A stretch of DNA of 64,000 nucleotides from Roseicyclus sp. (GTDB taxonomy: Bacteria > Pseudomonadota > Alphaproteobacteria > Rhodobacterales > Rhodobacteraceae). Positions within the stretch are counted from its first letter, which is position 1. Every line of letters begins with the position of its first letter. Shown here piece after piece: positions 1 to 9,769 of this stretch. The stretch spans positions 62,001-126,000 of the forward strand of contig NZ_JAGYJN010000005.1 in assembly GCF_018402035.1 (NCBI RefSeq), written 5' to 3'. The notes below the pieces were generated by a model. That model had not been told where the DNA came from. It did not search any database and was given only the letters and a program-made list of their open reading frames with translations. The position numbers and the translations under genes were made by a program.

Positions 1-643
1 AGAGGTCGCGGATCGCCTGACCGCAATATTCGATCACATATCCCGTGCCGCCCGCTGTGCCGGTCAGACCGATCACCGAAAGCGTGATGTCCTTGGCCGT
101 CACACCGGGCGCAAGTTTGCCCGTGATCTCGACCTTCATGTTCTTCGATTTCTTTTGGATCAGCGTTTGCGTGGCCAAGACATGCTCGACCTCCGACGTG
201 CCAATCCCATGGGCCAGCGCGCCAAAGGCACCATGCGTCGCGGTATGGCTGTCGCCACAGACCACCGTCATGCCCGGCAGCGTCCAGCCCTGTTCGGGGC
301 CAACGATATGCACGATGCCCTGACGGATGTCGCTGACCGGATAGTAGTGAATGCCGAAATCGCGCGCGTTCTTATCGAGCGCTGCGACTTGGATGCGGCT
401 TTCCTCGGGCATCTGGTCGGGGTTTTCGCGGCCCGGCGTCGTGGGCACGTTATGATCGGGCACAGCGATGGTTTTGTCGGGTGCGCGGACCTTGCGGCCG
501 GTCATGCGCAGCCCCTCAAAGGCCTGCGGGCTTGTGACCTCATGCACGAGGTGGCGGTCGATATAAAGCAGGCAGGTACCATCCTCAGCCTCATGGGCGA
601 GATGGGCATCCCAGATCTTGTCGTAGAGTGTCTTGCCGGTCAT
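1..643 (-). CDS. leuC: 3-isopropylmalate dehydratase large subunit, 3' end outside window (partial)
   Basis: Minus-strand translation from CAT at 641-643: [46 protein letters not shown]...; typical LeuC N-terminus; open to the left edge. Confidence 0.95.
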   Translation of the reverse strand, partial: MTGKTLYDKIWDAHLAHEAEDGTCLLYIDRHLVHEVTSPQAFEGLRMTGRKVRAPDKTIAVPDHNVPTTPGRENPDQMPEESRIQVAALDKNARDFGIHYYPVSDIRQGIVHIVGPEQGWTLPGMTVVCGDSHTATHGAFGALAHGIGTSEVEHVLATQTLIQKKSKNMKVEITGKLAPGVTAKDITLSVIGLTGTAGGTGYVIEYCGQAIRDL

Positions 644-867
644 CGTGTCAGCATCCTTGGTAGCGGGAAATATCGGAGGTCAGCGCAAGCTATGGCCGTC
701 AAAGCCCGCCCAACCGCGACCGGCGCGCACCGTGAAAGCGCCAAGGCAGGCGCGCCCGATCCGATATGTTGAAAAACCCTGTCATCGCATCTTGATCTAC
801 TGGGCCGCCCGCCCGCTTGCAAGGGCGTGATCCAATGGGGCGCCTCTGGCGCATTCCTTTTGGCCCC

Positions 868-1041
868 GCCGCCAAAGGCGGCGATCTTTAAGTGAGGGGG
901 CGCTGCCCCCGCCGCCAAAGGCGGCGATCTTTAAGGAAGGGGGCGCTGCCCCCGCCGCCAGAGGCGGCGATCTTTAGGTGAGGGGGCGCTGCCCCCGTCG
1001 CCTTTGGCGACTCCCCCGGAGTATTTGGAAAGCAAAGATGA
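868..1041. repeat. 43-bp tandem repeat (about 3.4 units) ending in a GGGGGC-GCT-GCCCCC...CTCCCCCGGAGTATTTGGAAAGC element
   Basis: GCCGCC/GTCGCC unit starts at 868, 911, 954 and 997, exactly 43 bp apart; units nearly identical. Confidence 0.9.
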
Positions 1042-2664
1042 TCACAGTGATCTGGTGGTCGAGAGCATCATTGGGTCAAGGCGCAGCTCGATCAGGTGCA
1101 GACCGCCCCGGTCGGCGGCGTCAAGCGCCGGGCCGAGGTGATCCATCGCGGTAACCAAATGCCCGGTGCCACCATAGGCGGCGGCCAATTGCACATAGTC
1201 AGGGTTGAACAGCTCTGTCCCCGAGACGCGGCCGGGATAGTGATTTTCTTGATGCATCCGGATCGTGCCGTAGCGGCCGTTATTGGCGATGATCACGGTG
1301 ATATCGACGCCGAATTGCCGCGCAGTCGACAGCTCTTGCAGGGTCATTTGCAAGCAGCCATCGCCCGCGTAGCAAATCACCGGCCGGTCTGGATGGGCCA
1401 GTTTTGCCGCGATGGCAGCAGGTAGCCCATAGCCCATCGACCCCGAAGTCGGTGCGACCTGGGTACGGTAGCCATGATAGCGCGTGTAGCGATGCACGAA
1501 GGCGGCGTAGTTACCCGCGCCATTGGTGAAAAGCGCGCGCCCGGCATACCGGTCGGAAATCTGGCGCACGACCTGTTCCATCTTGACCGCGCCGGGTGTG
1601 TCTTGGGGCACCTGCCATGCCGTGTAATCGGCGCGCGCCGCATGCATCCAATCGGGATTTGTGAATTGCCCGTTTGCGCCTCGCAGGGCGGCAAGAAAAG
1701 CGGGGGCCGATGCCACGAGGCTGTCGCTTGGTTGATAGACGCTGCCGATCTCATCGGGGTCGGGATGGATATGCAAGATCGTCTTGCCCGGTGCGGAAGG
1801 GTCGAGCAGCGTGTAGCCATTGGTCGCTGTCTCGCCCATGCGCGCGCCCAAGACCAACAGCGCATCGGCATCGCGCAGGCGTTGGGCAAGCTTGGGGTTC
1901 ATGCCCACGCCCAGATCACCGATGAAATTGGGATGCGCATTGTCGATATAATCCTGACGCCGGAAGGTCACGGCAACAGGCAGGCCGGTGGCCGTCGCCA
2001 GCGCTTCGAGATCGGCCTGCGCCTGCGCGCTCCAGCCGGGGCCGCCGACCACGATCATCGGACGCGCATGGGTCAAGAGCCGGGACAAAAGCGCCTTTGC
2101 GCACACGGGGTCAACCGTGGCCATCGCGGGTTGGGCGGGGGCGAGATCTGGCACATCGGCCATGGCCGACAAGATATCTTCGGGCAAGGCCAGCACCACC
2201 GGGCCGGGACGGCCCGCTTGCGCGATCTGAAAGGCGCGGCTGATATATTCCGGCAGTCGCGCGGTCGTCTCGACCTCGGCCACCCATTTCACCAAGGGGC
2301 TGAAAAAGCGGCGATAATCCAACTCTTGAAAGGCACCGCGATCTCGGTCGGCAAGGGCGACTTGGCCCACGAAAACCACCATGGGCGTGCTGTCTTGCAT
2401 CGCGACATGCAGGCCCGAGGCAGCATTGGTGGCCCCCGGTCCACGGGTCACGAAGAGTACACCCGGCTGGCCGGTCAGCTTGCCATGCGCCTCGGCCATC
2501 ATGGCGGCCCCACCCTCTTGGCGGCAGACGATGTTCTGGATCGCGTGATCATAAAGCCCATCAAGCGCTGCCAGAAAGCTTTCGCCCGGCACCGAGAAAA
2601 CGCGCGTCACACCGTTGATCGCCAATTGATCAGCGAGGATCTTGCCACCGTGGCGCTTGGACAT
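1042..2664 (-). CDS. Thiamine pyrophosphate-dependent enzyme, acetolactate synthase-like
   Basis: MSKRHGGKILADQLAINGVTRVFSVPGESFLAALDGL..., GDGCLQMTLQELSTA TPP-binding motif. Confidence 0.88.
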   Translation of the reverse strand: MSKRHGGKILADQLAINGVTRVFSVPGESFLAALDGLYDHAIQNIVCRQEGGAAMMAEAHGKLTGQPGVLFVTRGPGATNAASGLHVAMQDSTPMVVFVGQVALADRDRGAFQELDYRRFFSPLVKWVAEVETTARLPEYISRAFQIAQAGRPGPVVLALPEDILSAMADVPDLAPAQPAMATVDPVCAKALLSRLLTHARPMIVVGGPGWSAQAQADLEALATATGLPVAVTFRRQDYIDNAHPNFIGDLGVGMNPKLAQRLRDADALLVLGARMGETATNGYTLLDPSAPGKTILHIHPDPDEIGSVYQPSDSLVASAPAFLAALRGANGQFTNPDWMHAARADYTAWQVPQDTPGAVKMEQVVRQISDRYAGRALFTNGAGNYAAFVHRYTRYHGYRTQVAPTSGSMGYGLPAAIAAKLAHPDRPVICYAGDGCLQMTLQELSTARQFGVDITVIIANNGRYGTIRMHQENHYPGRVSGTELFNPDYVQLAAAYGGTGHLVTAMDHLGPALDAADRGGLHLIELRLDPMMLSTTRSL

Positions 2665-2802
2665 GTGCCTCTCCCGATATGGATGCTTGCGGCGGGATTT
2701 GACCGATGGGCGGGTGGAATGTCCAGCTTGGGACATGGGCGGGTAGCAAAGCAAAGGTTGCGACCCCGCGCCGAGAAATGGGCGCGGGGTGATTTTCTGC
2801 GT

Positions 2803-3507
2803 TTACTGCGCGTCTTTCCACGCTTGATAGCGGGCCTTGGTCTCTTCGTTCATCGGGTAGAGACCGGGCAGGGGCACACCGCGATCAACCTCGGTCATGA
2901 TCCAGCCTTCCATGCGCTCTTGCTCGGGGGATTCGGCCACCACCTCGGCAAGCAGGGCTTGCGGGATCAGCACCGCGCCATCATCGTCGACGACGATTAC
3001 ATCATCGGGAAACACCGCGACACCGCCGCATCCGATGGGCTCTTGCCAGCCGACAAATGTCAGCCCCGCGACCGAGGGCGGTGCCGCCACGCCACGGCAC
3101 CAGACGGGCAGGCCCGTGGACAGCACACCCGCCGCATCGCGCACGACACCATCGGTGATCAGACCAGCCACACCGCGCTGCACCATGCGGTTGCACAAGA
3201 TATCACCGAAAATTCCCGCATCAGTGACGCCCATCGCATCGGCCACGGCGATGCAGCCCTCGGGCATCGCCTCGATCGCGGCGCGGGTCGAAATGGGCGA
3301 GGCCCAGCTTGCCGGTGTCGCCAAATCTTCGCGTGCAGGCACAAAGCGCAGGGTAAAGGCACGCCCGACCAAGCGCGGTTGCCCTGTCCGGATTGGCACC
3401 GACCCGCGCAGCCAAACATTGCGCAGACCCTTTTTCAAAAGGATGGTGGTCAGGGTCGCGGTCGAAACACCCTTGAGCGTTGCGATGATGGTGGGGTCGA
3501 GTGACAT
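2803..3507 (-). CDS. RraA family protein (aldolase/demethylmenaquinone methyltransferase-like)
   Basis: MSLDPTIIATLKGVSTATLTTILLKKGLRN...GVVRDAAGV...; RraA-like fold motifs. Confidence 0.8.
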   Translation of the reverse strand: MSLDPTIIATLKGVSTATLTTILLKKGLRNVWLRGSVPIRTGQPRLVGRAFTLRFVPAREDLATPASWASPISTRAAIEAMPEGCIAVADAMGVTDAGIFGDILCNRMVQRGVAGLITDGVVRDAAGVLSTGLPVWCRGVAAPPSVAGLTFVGWQEPIGCGGVAVFPDDVIVVDDDGAVLIPQALLAEVVAESPEQERMEGWIMTEVDRGVPLPGLYPMNEETKARYQAWKDAQ

Positions 3508-3704
3508 GTTGCCTCCTGAGCAGTGAATAGGTTGCATCTTACGGAAGGTCTTGGGCGCCCGAAAGCACCATCCGCAATCCCGGTAATGGGGCCGTTGTTG
3601 TGGGTCCGGTTTGTGCGACTTCGCGCAGGGGCTTTCGCGATTGGACATCGCCATGGAGCGGGTTAGATGACCGTGCAAGCAAGGCGGAGAACACGGGGTA
3701 GGGC

Positions 3705-4256
3705 ATGTCGGAATTGACGCTTTTGGGCATATGCGGTTCGCTGCGGGCGGCGTCGTGGAACCGCAAGCTAATGCATGAGGCCGCGCGGCTTTTCGATCCG
3801 GCTGTTTTCATCCATGCCAATCTGCGCCTGCCGCTTTACGACGGCGATCTTGAGGAATTGGGCATTCCGACCGAGGTGGAGCTTTTGGCGCAGCAAATCC
3901 GCGATGCCGATGCGGTGGTGATCGTGGGGCCGGAATATAACAAGGCGCTTTCGGGGGTGTTGAAAAACGCGCTTGATTGGGTGAGCCGCGCCAAGGGCGG
4001 GCCATGGCGCGATAAGCCGGTAGCGATCATGTCGGCGGCAGCAGGGCGCGCAGGCGGCGAGCGCAGCCAGATGACCATGCGCCACGCGATGAGCCCGTTC
4101 AGGGCACATGTGCTTCCCGGCCCCGAGGTACTGATTGCAACCCCTGAGCGCGAATTCGATGCGAACGGGCGGCTGACCAACGACCGGGCGCAGGCGCTTT
4201 TGGCCGAGTTGATGGGTGATCTGCGGGCCGCGGCCGTCCGGCGGGCGGCAGGCTAA
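3705..4256 (+). CDS. NADPH-dependent FMN reductase family protein
   Basis: MSELTLLGICGSLRAASWNRKLM...VIVGPEYNKALSGVLKNALDWVSR. Confidence 0.9.
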   Translation: MSELTLLGICGSLRAASWNRKLMHEAARLFDPAVFIHANLRLPLYDGDLEELGIPTEVELLAQQIRDADAVVIVGPEYNKALSGVLKNALDWVSRAKGGPWRDKPVAIMSAAAGRAGGERSQMTMRHAMSPFRAHVLPGPEVLIATPEREFDANGRLTNDRAQALLAELMGDLRAAAVRRAAG

Positions 4257-5290
4257 AGATTTGCTGCGACGCGAAAACTGTCAGGGATCGCATCGCGCCC
4301 TTCCAGCACAAGATCGGCCATCAGCCGCGCCACCATCGGTGCCATGCCAAAGCCGATCTTAAAGCCACCATTGGCGATGAAAGCCCCCGGCGCAAGCGGA
4401 TGGATGCCCAGCATCGGGGCGCGCGACCGGGCGCGCGGGCGCAGACCCGCCCAGCGCGCAATCACAGGCGCATCGCAGAGCGCGGGGCAGAGCAGGCGCG
4501 CACGCGCGATCAGCGCGTCAAGCTGCTCATCCGTGCCGGTCGCATCGTCGAAGTCATTCTCCGAGGTGGACCCGATCGCGAGCGTGCCATCGGCATGGGG
4601 CACGATGTGCAGCGTATCGACGAATAGCTGCGGTGCCGCGCGCCCCAGATCATGCGCAAGCAAGGCTGCCTGTCCCTTGACCCCTTGGCCCATGTTGCGG
4701 CCCATCGCCTGCGACAGCGCGGCAAGACCTGCCGCGCCTGTCGCCCAAAGCGTGATGGCGGGGGTGGGGCTTGCATCGGTCACGATACAGCCGCCGCGCG
4801 CGGTGATCGCATCGGCCAAGGCGATGCAGGCGCGGCGCGGATGAATGCGGGCCGATAGGCTATCATGGATCAGCCAGCCCGTCGGACTTGAAATCGGGGC
4901 GGCGATCTCGGTCTGCGCCACCACGCGCCAATGATAGCGGCCTTGCCACAAGGTTTGGGCCGTGACCGCGCGCGCCTGCGCCAAATCAAGGCCCGCGTCA
5001 TCGAGAATGGGTTGCACCCGGCCCGATCTTGCATAGCCCGGATCGCTGCCACCTGCCGCCGCGACCTCGGCCCAGAAACCTTCGGCCATCTCAAGGCTTT
5101 CGAACTGAATCTGCTTTTTGGGGTTCCAGTTTTCCGGCACATGCGGGGCAAGCGCCCCCACGATCCCGCCTGAAGCACCGGCAGCAACGCCGAACGGATC
5201 GACCACCTCGACACGCGCGCCGCGCCGGGCCGCCTCCCACGCGATGGAGAGGCCGAAAACACCGGCCCCAAAGACCCTTAGCTCGACCAT
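4253..5290 (-). CDS. FAD-dependent oxidoreductase (DAO family; MnmC C-terminal / ThiO-like)
   Basis: MVELRVFGAGVFGLSIAWEAARRGARVEV (Rossmann motif), GVKGQAALL, STSENDFDDATGTDEQLDALI. Confidence 0.85.
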   Translation of the reverse strand: MVELRVFGAGVFGLSIAWEAARRGARVEVVDPFGVAAGASGGIVGALAPHVPENWNPKKQIQFESLEMAEGFWAEVAAAGGSDPGYARSGRVQPILDDAGLDLAQARAVTAQTLWQGRYHWRVVAQTEIAAPISSPTGWLIHDSLSARIHPRRACIALADAITARGGCIVTDASPTPAITLWATGAAGLAALSQAMGRNMGQGVKGQAALLAHDLGRAAPQLFVDTLHIVPHADGTLAIGSTSENDFDDATGTDEQLDALIARARLLCPALCDAPVIARWAGLRPRARSRAPMLGIHPLAPGAFIANGGFKIGFGMAPMVARLMADLVLEGRDAIPDSFRVAANL

Positions 5291-5383
5291 TGCCAATCCT
5301 TTATCCTTGCCGCAGTGTCGGCCCGCGCGGGCGCGCCACATCTTGTGCGCCGCTTATCCGCAGGATTAGACGAGCCGTAGGGC

Positions 5384-6052
5384 ATGGACCAGCCAAGACA
5401 TCAGATCGACTGGCGCAACGGCAATGTGCCGGTGTCGCGCCAATTCGATGACCCGTTCTTTTCGCTCGAGAACGGGTTGGAGGAAACACGCCATGTGTTT
5501 TTGACCGGCAACGCCCTGCCCGCGCGGTTCAAGCCCGGCTTTCATATCGCCGAGCTTGGCTTTGGCACCGGCCTGAACCTGATCGCCGCAGCCCTTGCAT
5601 GGGAAGGATCAGGCCAGCAAGGCAGGCTGCATTTCACCAGTTTCGAGGCCTTTCCACTGGCAGGTGAAGATCTGCGCCTAGCGCTTGCGCAGTTTGCGGG
5701 GGCCGTGCCTTACATTGACCTGATCGCCACAGCCCTTGCGGGGGATGGCAAGATCACCACCGCGCAGCTATCGGCCCAGATTATCTTTGGCGATGCGCGT
5801 GCCACGCTGCCTGCATGGGATGGGCGCGCGGATGCGTGGTTTCTTGATGGGTTCGCGCCAGCACGGAACCCCGAATTATGGGAACCTGCCCTTTTGGCCC
5901 AAGTGGCGCACCACACCGCGCCGGGCGGCACATGTGCAACCTATTCGGCGGCGGGCGCGGTGCGTGCGGCGCTGGCTGAGGCGGGCTTTACCGTCACCCG
6001 CATCCCCGGATATGGGCGCAAGCGGCATATGACCCAAGGGGTGCTTTCATGA
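5384..6052 (+). CDS. mnmD: tRNA (5-methylaminomethyl-2-thiouridine)-methyltransferase, MnmD domain protein
   Basis: MDQPRHQIDWRNGNVPVSRQFDDPFFSLENGLEETRHVFLTGN...ELGFGTGLN...WFLDGFAPARNPELW. Confidence 0.88.
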   Translation: MDQPRHQIDWRNGNVPVSRQFDDPFFSLENGLEETRHVFLTGNALPARFKPGFHIAELGFGTGLNLIAAALAWEGSGQQGRLHFTSFEAFPLAGEDLRLALAQFAGAVPYIDLIATALAGDGKITTAQLSAQIIFGDARATLPAWDGRADAWFLDGFAPARNPELWEPALLAQVAHHTAPGGTCATYSAAGAVRAALAEAGFTVTRIPGYGRKRHMTQGVLS

Positions 6053-6927
6053 CGGCGCAAAACACCAAGCTCGGCATTTGGCTGATGGTGGCGACGACCT
6101 TTGTTTTTGCCATGCAAGACGGGATCAGCCGGCATCTTGCGGGCGAATACAACGTGCTGATGGTGGTGATGATCCGCTATTGGTTCTTTGCCGCCTTCGT
6201 CATGGCCGTGGCCGCGCGCAAGGCCGGTGGCCTGAAGGCTGCGGCGGCGACGAGCCAACCGGGTGTGCAGATCTTTCGCGGTGTGCTTTTGGCGACCGAG
6301 ATCTGCGTGATGGTCTTGGCCTTTGTCATGCTGGGGTTGGTCGAAAGCCATGCAATCTTTACCAGCTACCCGCTGTTGATCGCGGCCCTTTCGGGGCCGA
6401 TCCTTGGCGAGAAAGTCGGCTGGCGGCGTTGGACGGCGATTGGTGTGGGCTTTGTCGGCGTCTTGATCATTTTGCAACCGGGGTTCCGGGTCTTCCAGAT
6501 CGAGGCGCTTGTGCCGCTGGCCTCGGCCTTCATGTTCGCGCTTTACGGGTTGATGACGCGCTATGCCGCCCGCAAGGATTCGGCGGCGACCAGCTTCTTT
6601 TACACTGGCACCGTTGGGGCCGTGGTCATGACCGCCATCGGCATCTGGTTCTGGGAACCGATGCAAGGGAGCGATTGGGCATGGATGGCGGTTCTCTGCG
6701 TCACCGGCGCGCTGGGTCATTGGTTGTTGATCAAGACCTATGATGTGGCCGAGGCAAGTGCCGTGCAGCCCTTCGCCTATCTGCAACTGGTCTTTGCCGC
6801 GACGCTGGGCATCACGGTCTTTGGCGAAAGCTTGGAGTGGAATGTCGCCTTGGGCGCGGTGCTGGTGGTGAGCGCGGGTATCTTCACGCTGATGCGGACA
6901 AGGGCCAAGGAAAAGACGGGCCGCTGA
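6049..6927 (+). CDS. DMT-superfamily (EamA) transporter
   Basis: About 10 hydrophobic segments, EamA-like repeats; ATGA-type overlap with preceding CDS. Confidence 0.85.
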   Translation: MTAQNTKLGIWLMVATTFVFAMQDGISRHLAGEYNVLMVVMIRYWFFAAFVMAVAARKAGGLKAAAATSQPGVQIFRGVLLATEICVMVLAFVMLGLVESHAIFTSYPLLIAALSGPILGEKVGWRRWTAIGVGFVGVLIILQPGFRVFQIEALVPLASAFMFALYGLMTRYAARKDSAATSFFYTGTVGAVVMTAIGIWFWEPMQGSDWAWMAVLCVTGALGHWLLIKTYDVAEASAVQPFAYLQLVFAATLGITVFGESLEWNVALGAVLVVSAGIFTLMRTRAKEKTGR

Positions 6928-7086
6928 CTAGAGCTTGGGATGGTCGTCGTAATCATCGCGCAAGATGCGATGGGCATCGCCATCGGGATCGTCGAACTGC
7001 CCCCGGCGGAGCATCCACCAAAAGGCCACCAAGCCCACAGCGCCCAGAAACAGGCTGACGGGGATCAAAAGACCAAGCACATCCAT
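6928..7086 (-). CDS. ccoS: cbb3-type cytochrome oxidase assembly protein CcoS
   Basis: 52 aa: MDVLGLLIPVSLFLGAVGLVAFWWMLRRGQFDDPDGDAHRILRDDYDDHPKL; directly downstream of ccoI; absent from the supplied ORF track because of size. Confidence 0.9.
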   Translation of the reverse strand: MDVLGLLIPVSLFLGAVGLVAFWWMLRRGQFDDPDGDAHRILRDDYDDHPKL

Positions 7087-7093
7087 CGCGGTC

Positions 7094-9277
7094 TCACCTC
7101 AGCCTAAGGGCGTTCAACCCCACCGTAATCGAGGATGACGACATCGCCAATGCCGCGATCAGCGGTGAGCATAGCCCTGCCACCGCCAAGGGCACGGCCA
7201 ACACGTTATAGACCGTGGCGATGGTGAAATTCTCGCGGATACGCGCGCGCGCCGAGGTGGCGGTGCGCATCGCATCGGCAATCGGCGCAAGGCTTTTGCC
7301 CATCAACACCATGTCAGAGGCACTGCGCGCCGCATCAAGCGCCGAGGCAGGCGAGATCGAGACATGAGCGCCTGCCAAGGCTGCGGTATCGTTCAGCCCG
7401 TCACCCACCATCAAGACCTTGGCCCCTTGGGCCGCCAGATCGGCCACCAGCGCGGCCTTGTCTTGCGGCAGCGCCTCGGCGGTTACTTCGGTGATGCCGA
7501 TGGTTTGGGCAAAGCGTGTCACGGCGGCCTCTGTGTCGCCCGAGACCAAGATCACGCGCTTGCCTTGGGCCTGCAGCGCGGCGACCAGATCGGCCGCCCC
7601 TTCGCGCAGGCTGTCGGCGAAGGGAATGGCCATGGGCGCGCCATCGCCCAGCGACAGGAAACTTGCCGTATCGCCCGTGGCCTCGGCCCCCACCCATGCC
7701 GCGCGGCCAAGGCGCACAAGCTGACCTTGCCATATCCCTTGCACGCCAAAGCCCGGCACTTCGGCCAGGTCGGTGACATGGGCGGGCCGGGTGCCGCGCG
7801 CCGATAGCGCCCGCGCAAGGCTTTGCGACAGCGGATGGGCCGAAGCTTGCGCGAGGGCCAAGGCCACGCGCGCGCCATCCCCCGTCAGATCCGCCAACGT
7901 CAGCGGTGTTGGCGCGCCAGTGGTCAGCGTGCCGGTTTTGTCAAAGACGACCGTGTCGACCTCGGCCAGACGTTCCAGCGCCGTGCCGTTCTTGATCAAC
8001 AGCCCTTTGCGAAACAGCCGCCCCGAGGCGGCGGTGGTCACGGCAGGCACGGCAAGGCCCAGCGCGCAGGGGCAGGTGATGATCAGCACGGCTGCCGCGA
8101 TATTCAGCGCGATGCGCAAATCCTGCGTGTAAAGCCACCAGCCCACCGCCGCCAGAACCGACAAGATATGCACCCCCGGTGCGTAAAGCTTGGCCGCTTG
8201 ATCGGCGAGCGAGGTGTAATTGCCGCGCCCCGCCTCGGCCACGGCGACCAGATCGGCGATGCGGTGCAGCGCGGTATCTTGGCCTGCTGCCGTGACGGTG
8301 ATGCTGAGCGGCCCGGTCAAATTCACCTCGCCCGCGCTGACCAATGTCCCCTCACCGGCAAAGGCGGGTAGGCTTTCGCCGGTCATCAAGCTGCGGTCAA
8401 TCTCGGATTGGCCGCTGAGAACGCGGCCATCGACGGGGATGCGCCCACCGGGTTTTACACGCACCACATCGCCCACGCGTAGATCGGCGACGGCGACGGT
8501 TTCCTCGGCCCCATCCGTGATGCGCAAAGCGCGCGGCACCTCTAGCGCGGCCAATTCCTGTGCCGCCGAGCGGGCCGAGGCGCGGGTGCGGTGATCAAGG
8601 TAGCGCCCCGCCAAAAGAAAGGTGCAAAGCGCGATAGCCGCATCGAAATAGGCGTGATGGCCCGAATGCATCGTCTCGTAAAGCGAGGTGCCGACCGCCA
8701 GCACGATGGCCAGCGTGATCGGCACATCCATGTTCAGCCGCCATGCCCTGAGCGCACCCCAAGCAGAGGCATAGAATGGGCGGCCCGAAAAAATCACGGC
8801 GGGAATGGCGATGGCCGCGCTGATCCAATGCATCATATCGCGCGTTACGCCATCGGCCCCCGACCAGACAGCGACTGACAAGAGCATGACATTCATCATC
8901 GCGAAAAAGGCGACGGCCAGCCGCATCAGCAAATCGCGGCCCTGACGGTCGGCGGTCGTGGTGGCCAGCACGCCCGGATCAAGCTCATGCGCCTCGTAGC
9001 CCGCGCGCGCCAAGGCGGTGCAAAGCATCTCGGCGCTGACCGCTTGCCCGGCCTGCACCGCGGCGCGGCGCAGCGTCAAGTTCACCCGCGCCTCTGTCAC
9101 GCCCGGCACGGCCAAAAGCGCGCGCTCCACCCCCGAGATGCAGCCCGCGCAATGGATGCCGGGCAGCGACAGCATCAGCGCCGCCTCTTTGGGCAGCTCC
9201 GCCAAATGCTCTGCCGCAGGGGCGACATTGCAGGCCGGACAGGCCGAGGGGCGGATATGCTCAAAGGTGGCGGTCAA
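7094..9277 (-). CDS. ccoI: Copper-translocating P-type ATPase CcoI/FixI
   Basis: HMA motif GIHCAGC, TCPCALGL, DKTGTLT, MVGDGLNDTAAL; in ccoGHIS order. Confidence 0.95.
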   Translation of the reverse strand: MTATFEHIRPSACPACNVAPAAEHLAELPKEAALMLSLPGIHCAGCISGVERALLAVPGVTEARVNLTLRRAAVQAGQAVSAEMLCTALARAGYEAHELDPGVLATTTADRQGRDLLMRLAVAFFAMMNVMLLSVAVWSGADGVTRDMMHWISAAIAIPAVIFSGRPFYASAWGALRAWRLNMDVPITLAIVLAVGTSLYETMHSGHHAYFDAAIALCTFLLAGRYLDHRTRASARSAAQELAALEVPRALRITDGAEETVAVADLRVGDVVRVKPGGRIPVDGRVLSGQSEIDRSLMTGESLPAFAGEGTLVSAGEVNLTGPLSITVTAAGQDTALHRIADLVAVAEAGRGNYTSLADQAAKLYAPGVHILSVLAAVGWWLYTQDLRIALNIAAAVLIITCPCALGLAVPAVTTAASGRLFRKGLLIKNGTALERLAEVDTVVFDKTGTLTTGAPTPLTLADLTGDGARVALALAQASAHPLSQSLARALSARGTRPAHVTDLAEVPGFGVQGIWQGQLVRLGRAAWVGAEATGDTASFLSLGDGAPMAIPFADSLREGAADLVAALQAQGKRVILVSGDTEAAVTRFAQTIGITEVTAEALPQDKAALVADLAAQGAKVLMVGDGLNDTAALAGAHVSISPASALDAARSASDMVLMGKSLAPIADAMRTATSARARIRENFTIATVYNVLAVPLAVAGLCSPLIAALAMSSSSITVGLNALRLR

Positions 9278-9283
9278 GATCGG

Positions 9284-9769
9284 TCACTCGGCATAGCGAA
9301 AGGTGATGTTGTGGCGGTATTCGGTCCCGTCGCGCGCCACGCCGGTCAGGCGCAGCCGCCATTGCCCATCCGACAAGGCGACCGGCGCGACGAAAGCGCC
9401 GTTTTCCCGCCGCAGCACCAAGGTTTGATCGTCAAGCTGGTTGGTGGGCCGGGTCAAAAGCGCGGTCAATTCGGCAGGGGCCACCAGCGCGCCGTCGCGG
9501 TCCAAAAGATGCAAGACCAGCGTTCCATCGCCCGGCACGGTGACGCTTGCCTGCCAGCCCAGCGCCTCTTGCGCATCGCGGCGCAGATCGAAGCTTTGGC
9601 TATCGGCATAGCTGGACGAGACCTCCATGCCGGGAAAGGTCGACACAGCGCTATAGGCCATGAAGAAATTCACCCCGAAGATCAGGCCAAAGCCCATGAC
9701 GAAGATCGCCAGCACATGGCGGCCCGTCAGCTTGCGGCCGGTGTCGGTTGTGGGTGTAACGTCGCTCAT
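9284..9769 (-). CDS. ccoH: FixH/CcoH family protein
   Basis: Single N-terminal TM, FixH-like; located between ccoG and ccoI. Confidence 0.9.
   Translation of the reverse strand: MSDVTPTTDTGRKLTGRHVLAIFVMGFGLIFGVNFFMAYSAVSTFPGMEVSSSYADSQSFDLRRDAQEALGWQASVTVPGDGTLVLHLLDRDGALVAPAELTALLTRPTNQLDDQTLVLRRENGAFVAPVALSDGQWRLRLTGVARDGTEYRHNITFRYAE

Noticed and set aside
868-1012. Possible CRISPR array
   Set aside because: 43-bp units are contiguous with no unique spacers, and no cas genes are present.
1474-3504. 676-aa plus-strand ORF
   Set aside because: Antisense to the TPP-enzyme and RraA-like genes; Arg/His/Gly-rich translation typical of shadow ORFs in high-GC DNA.
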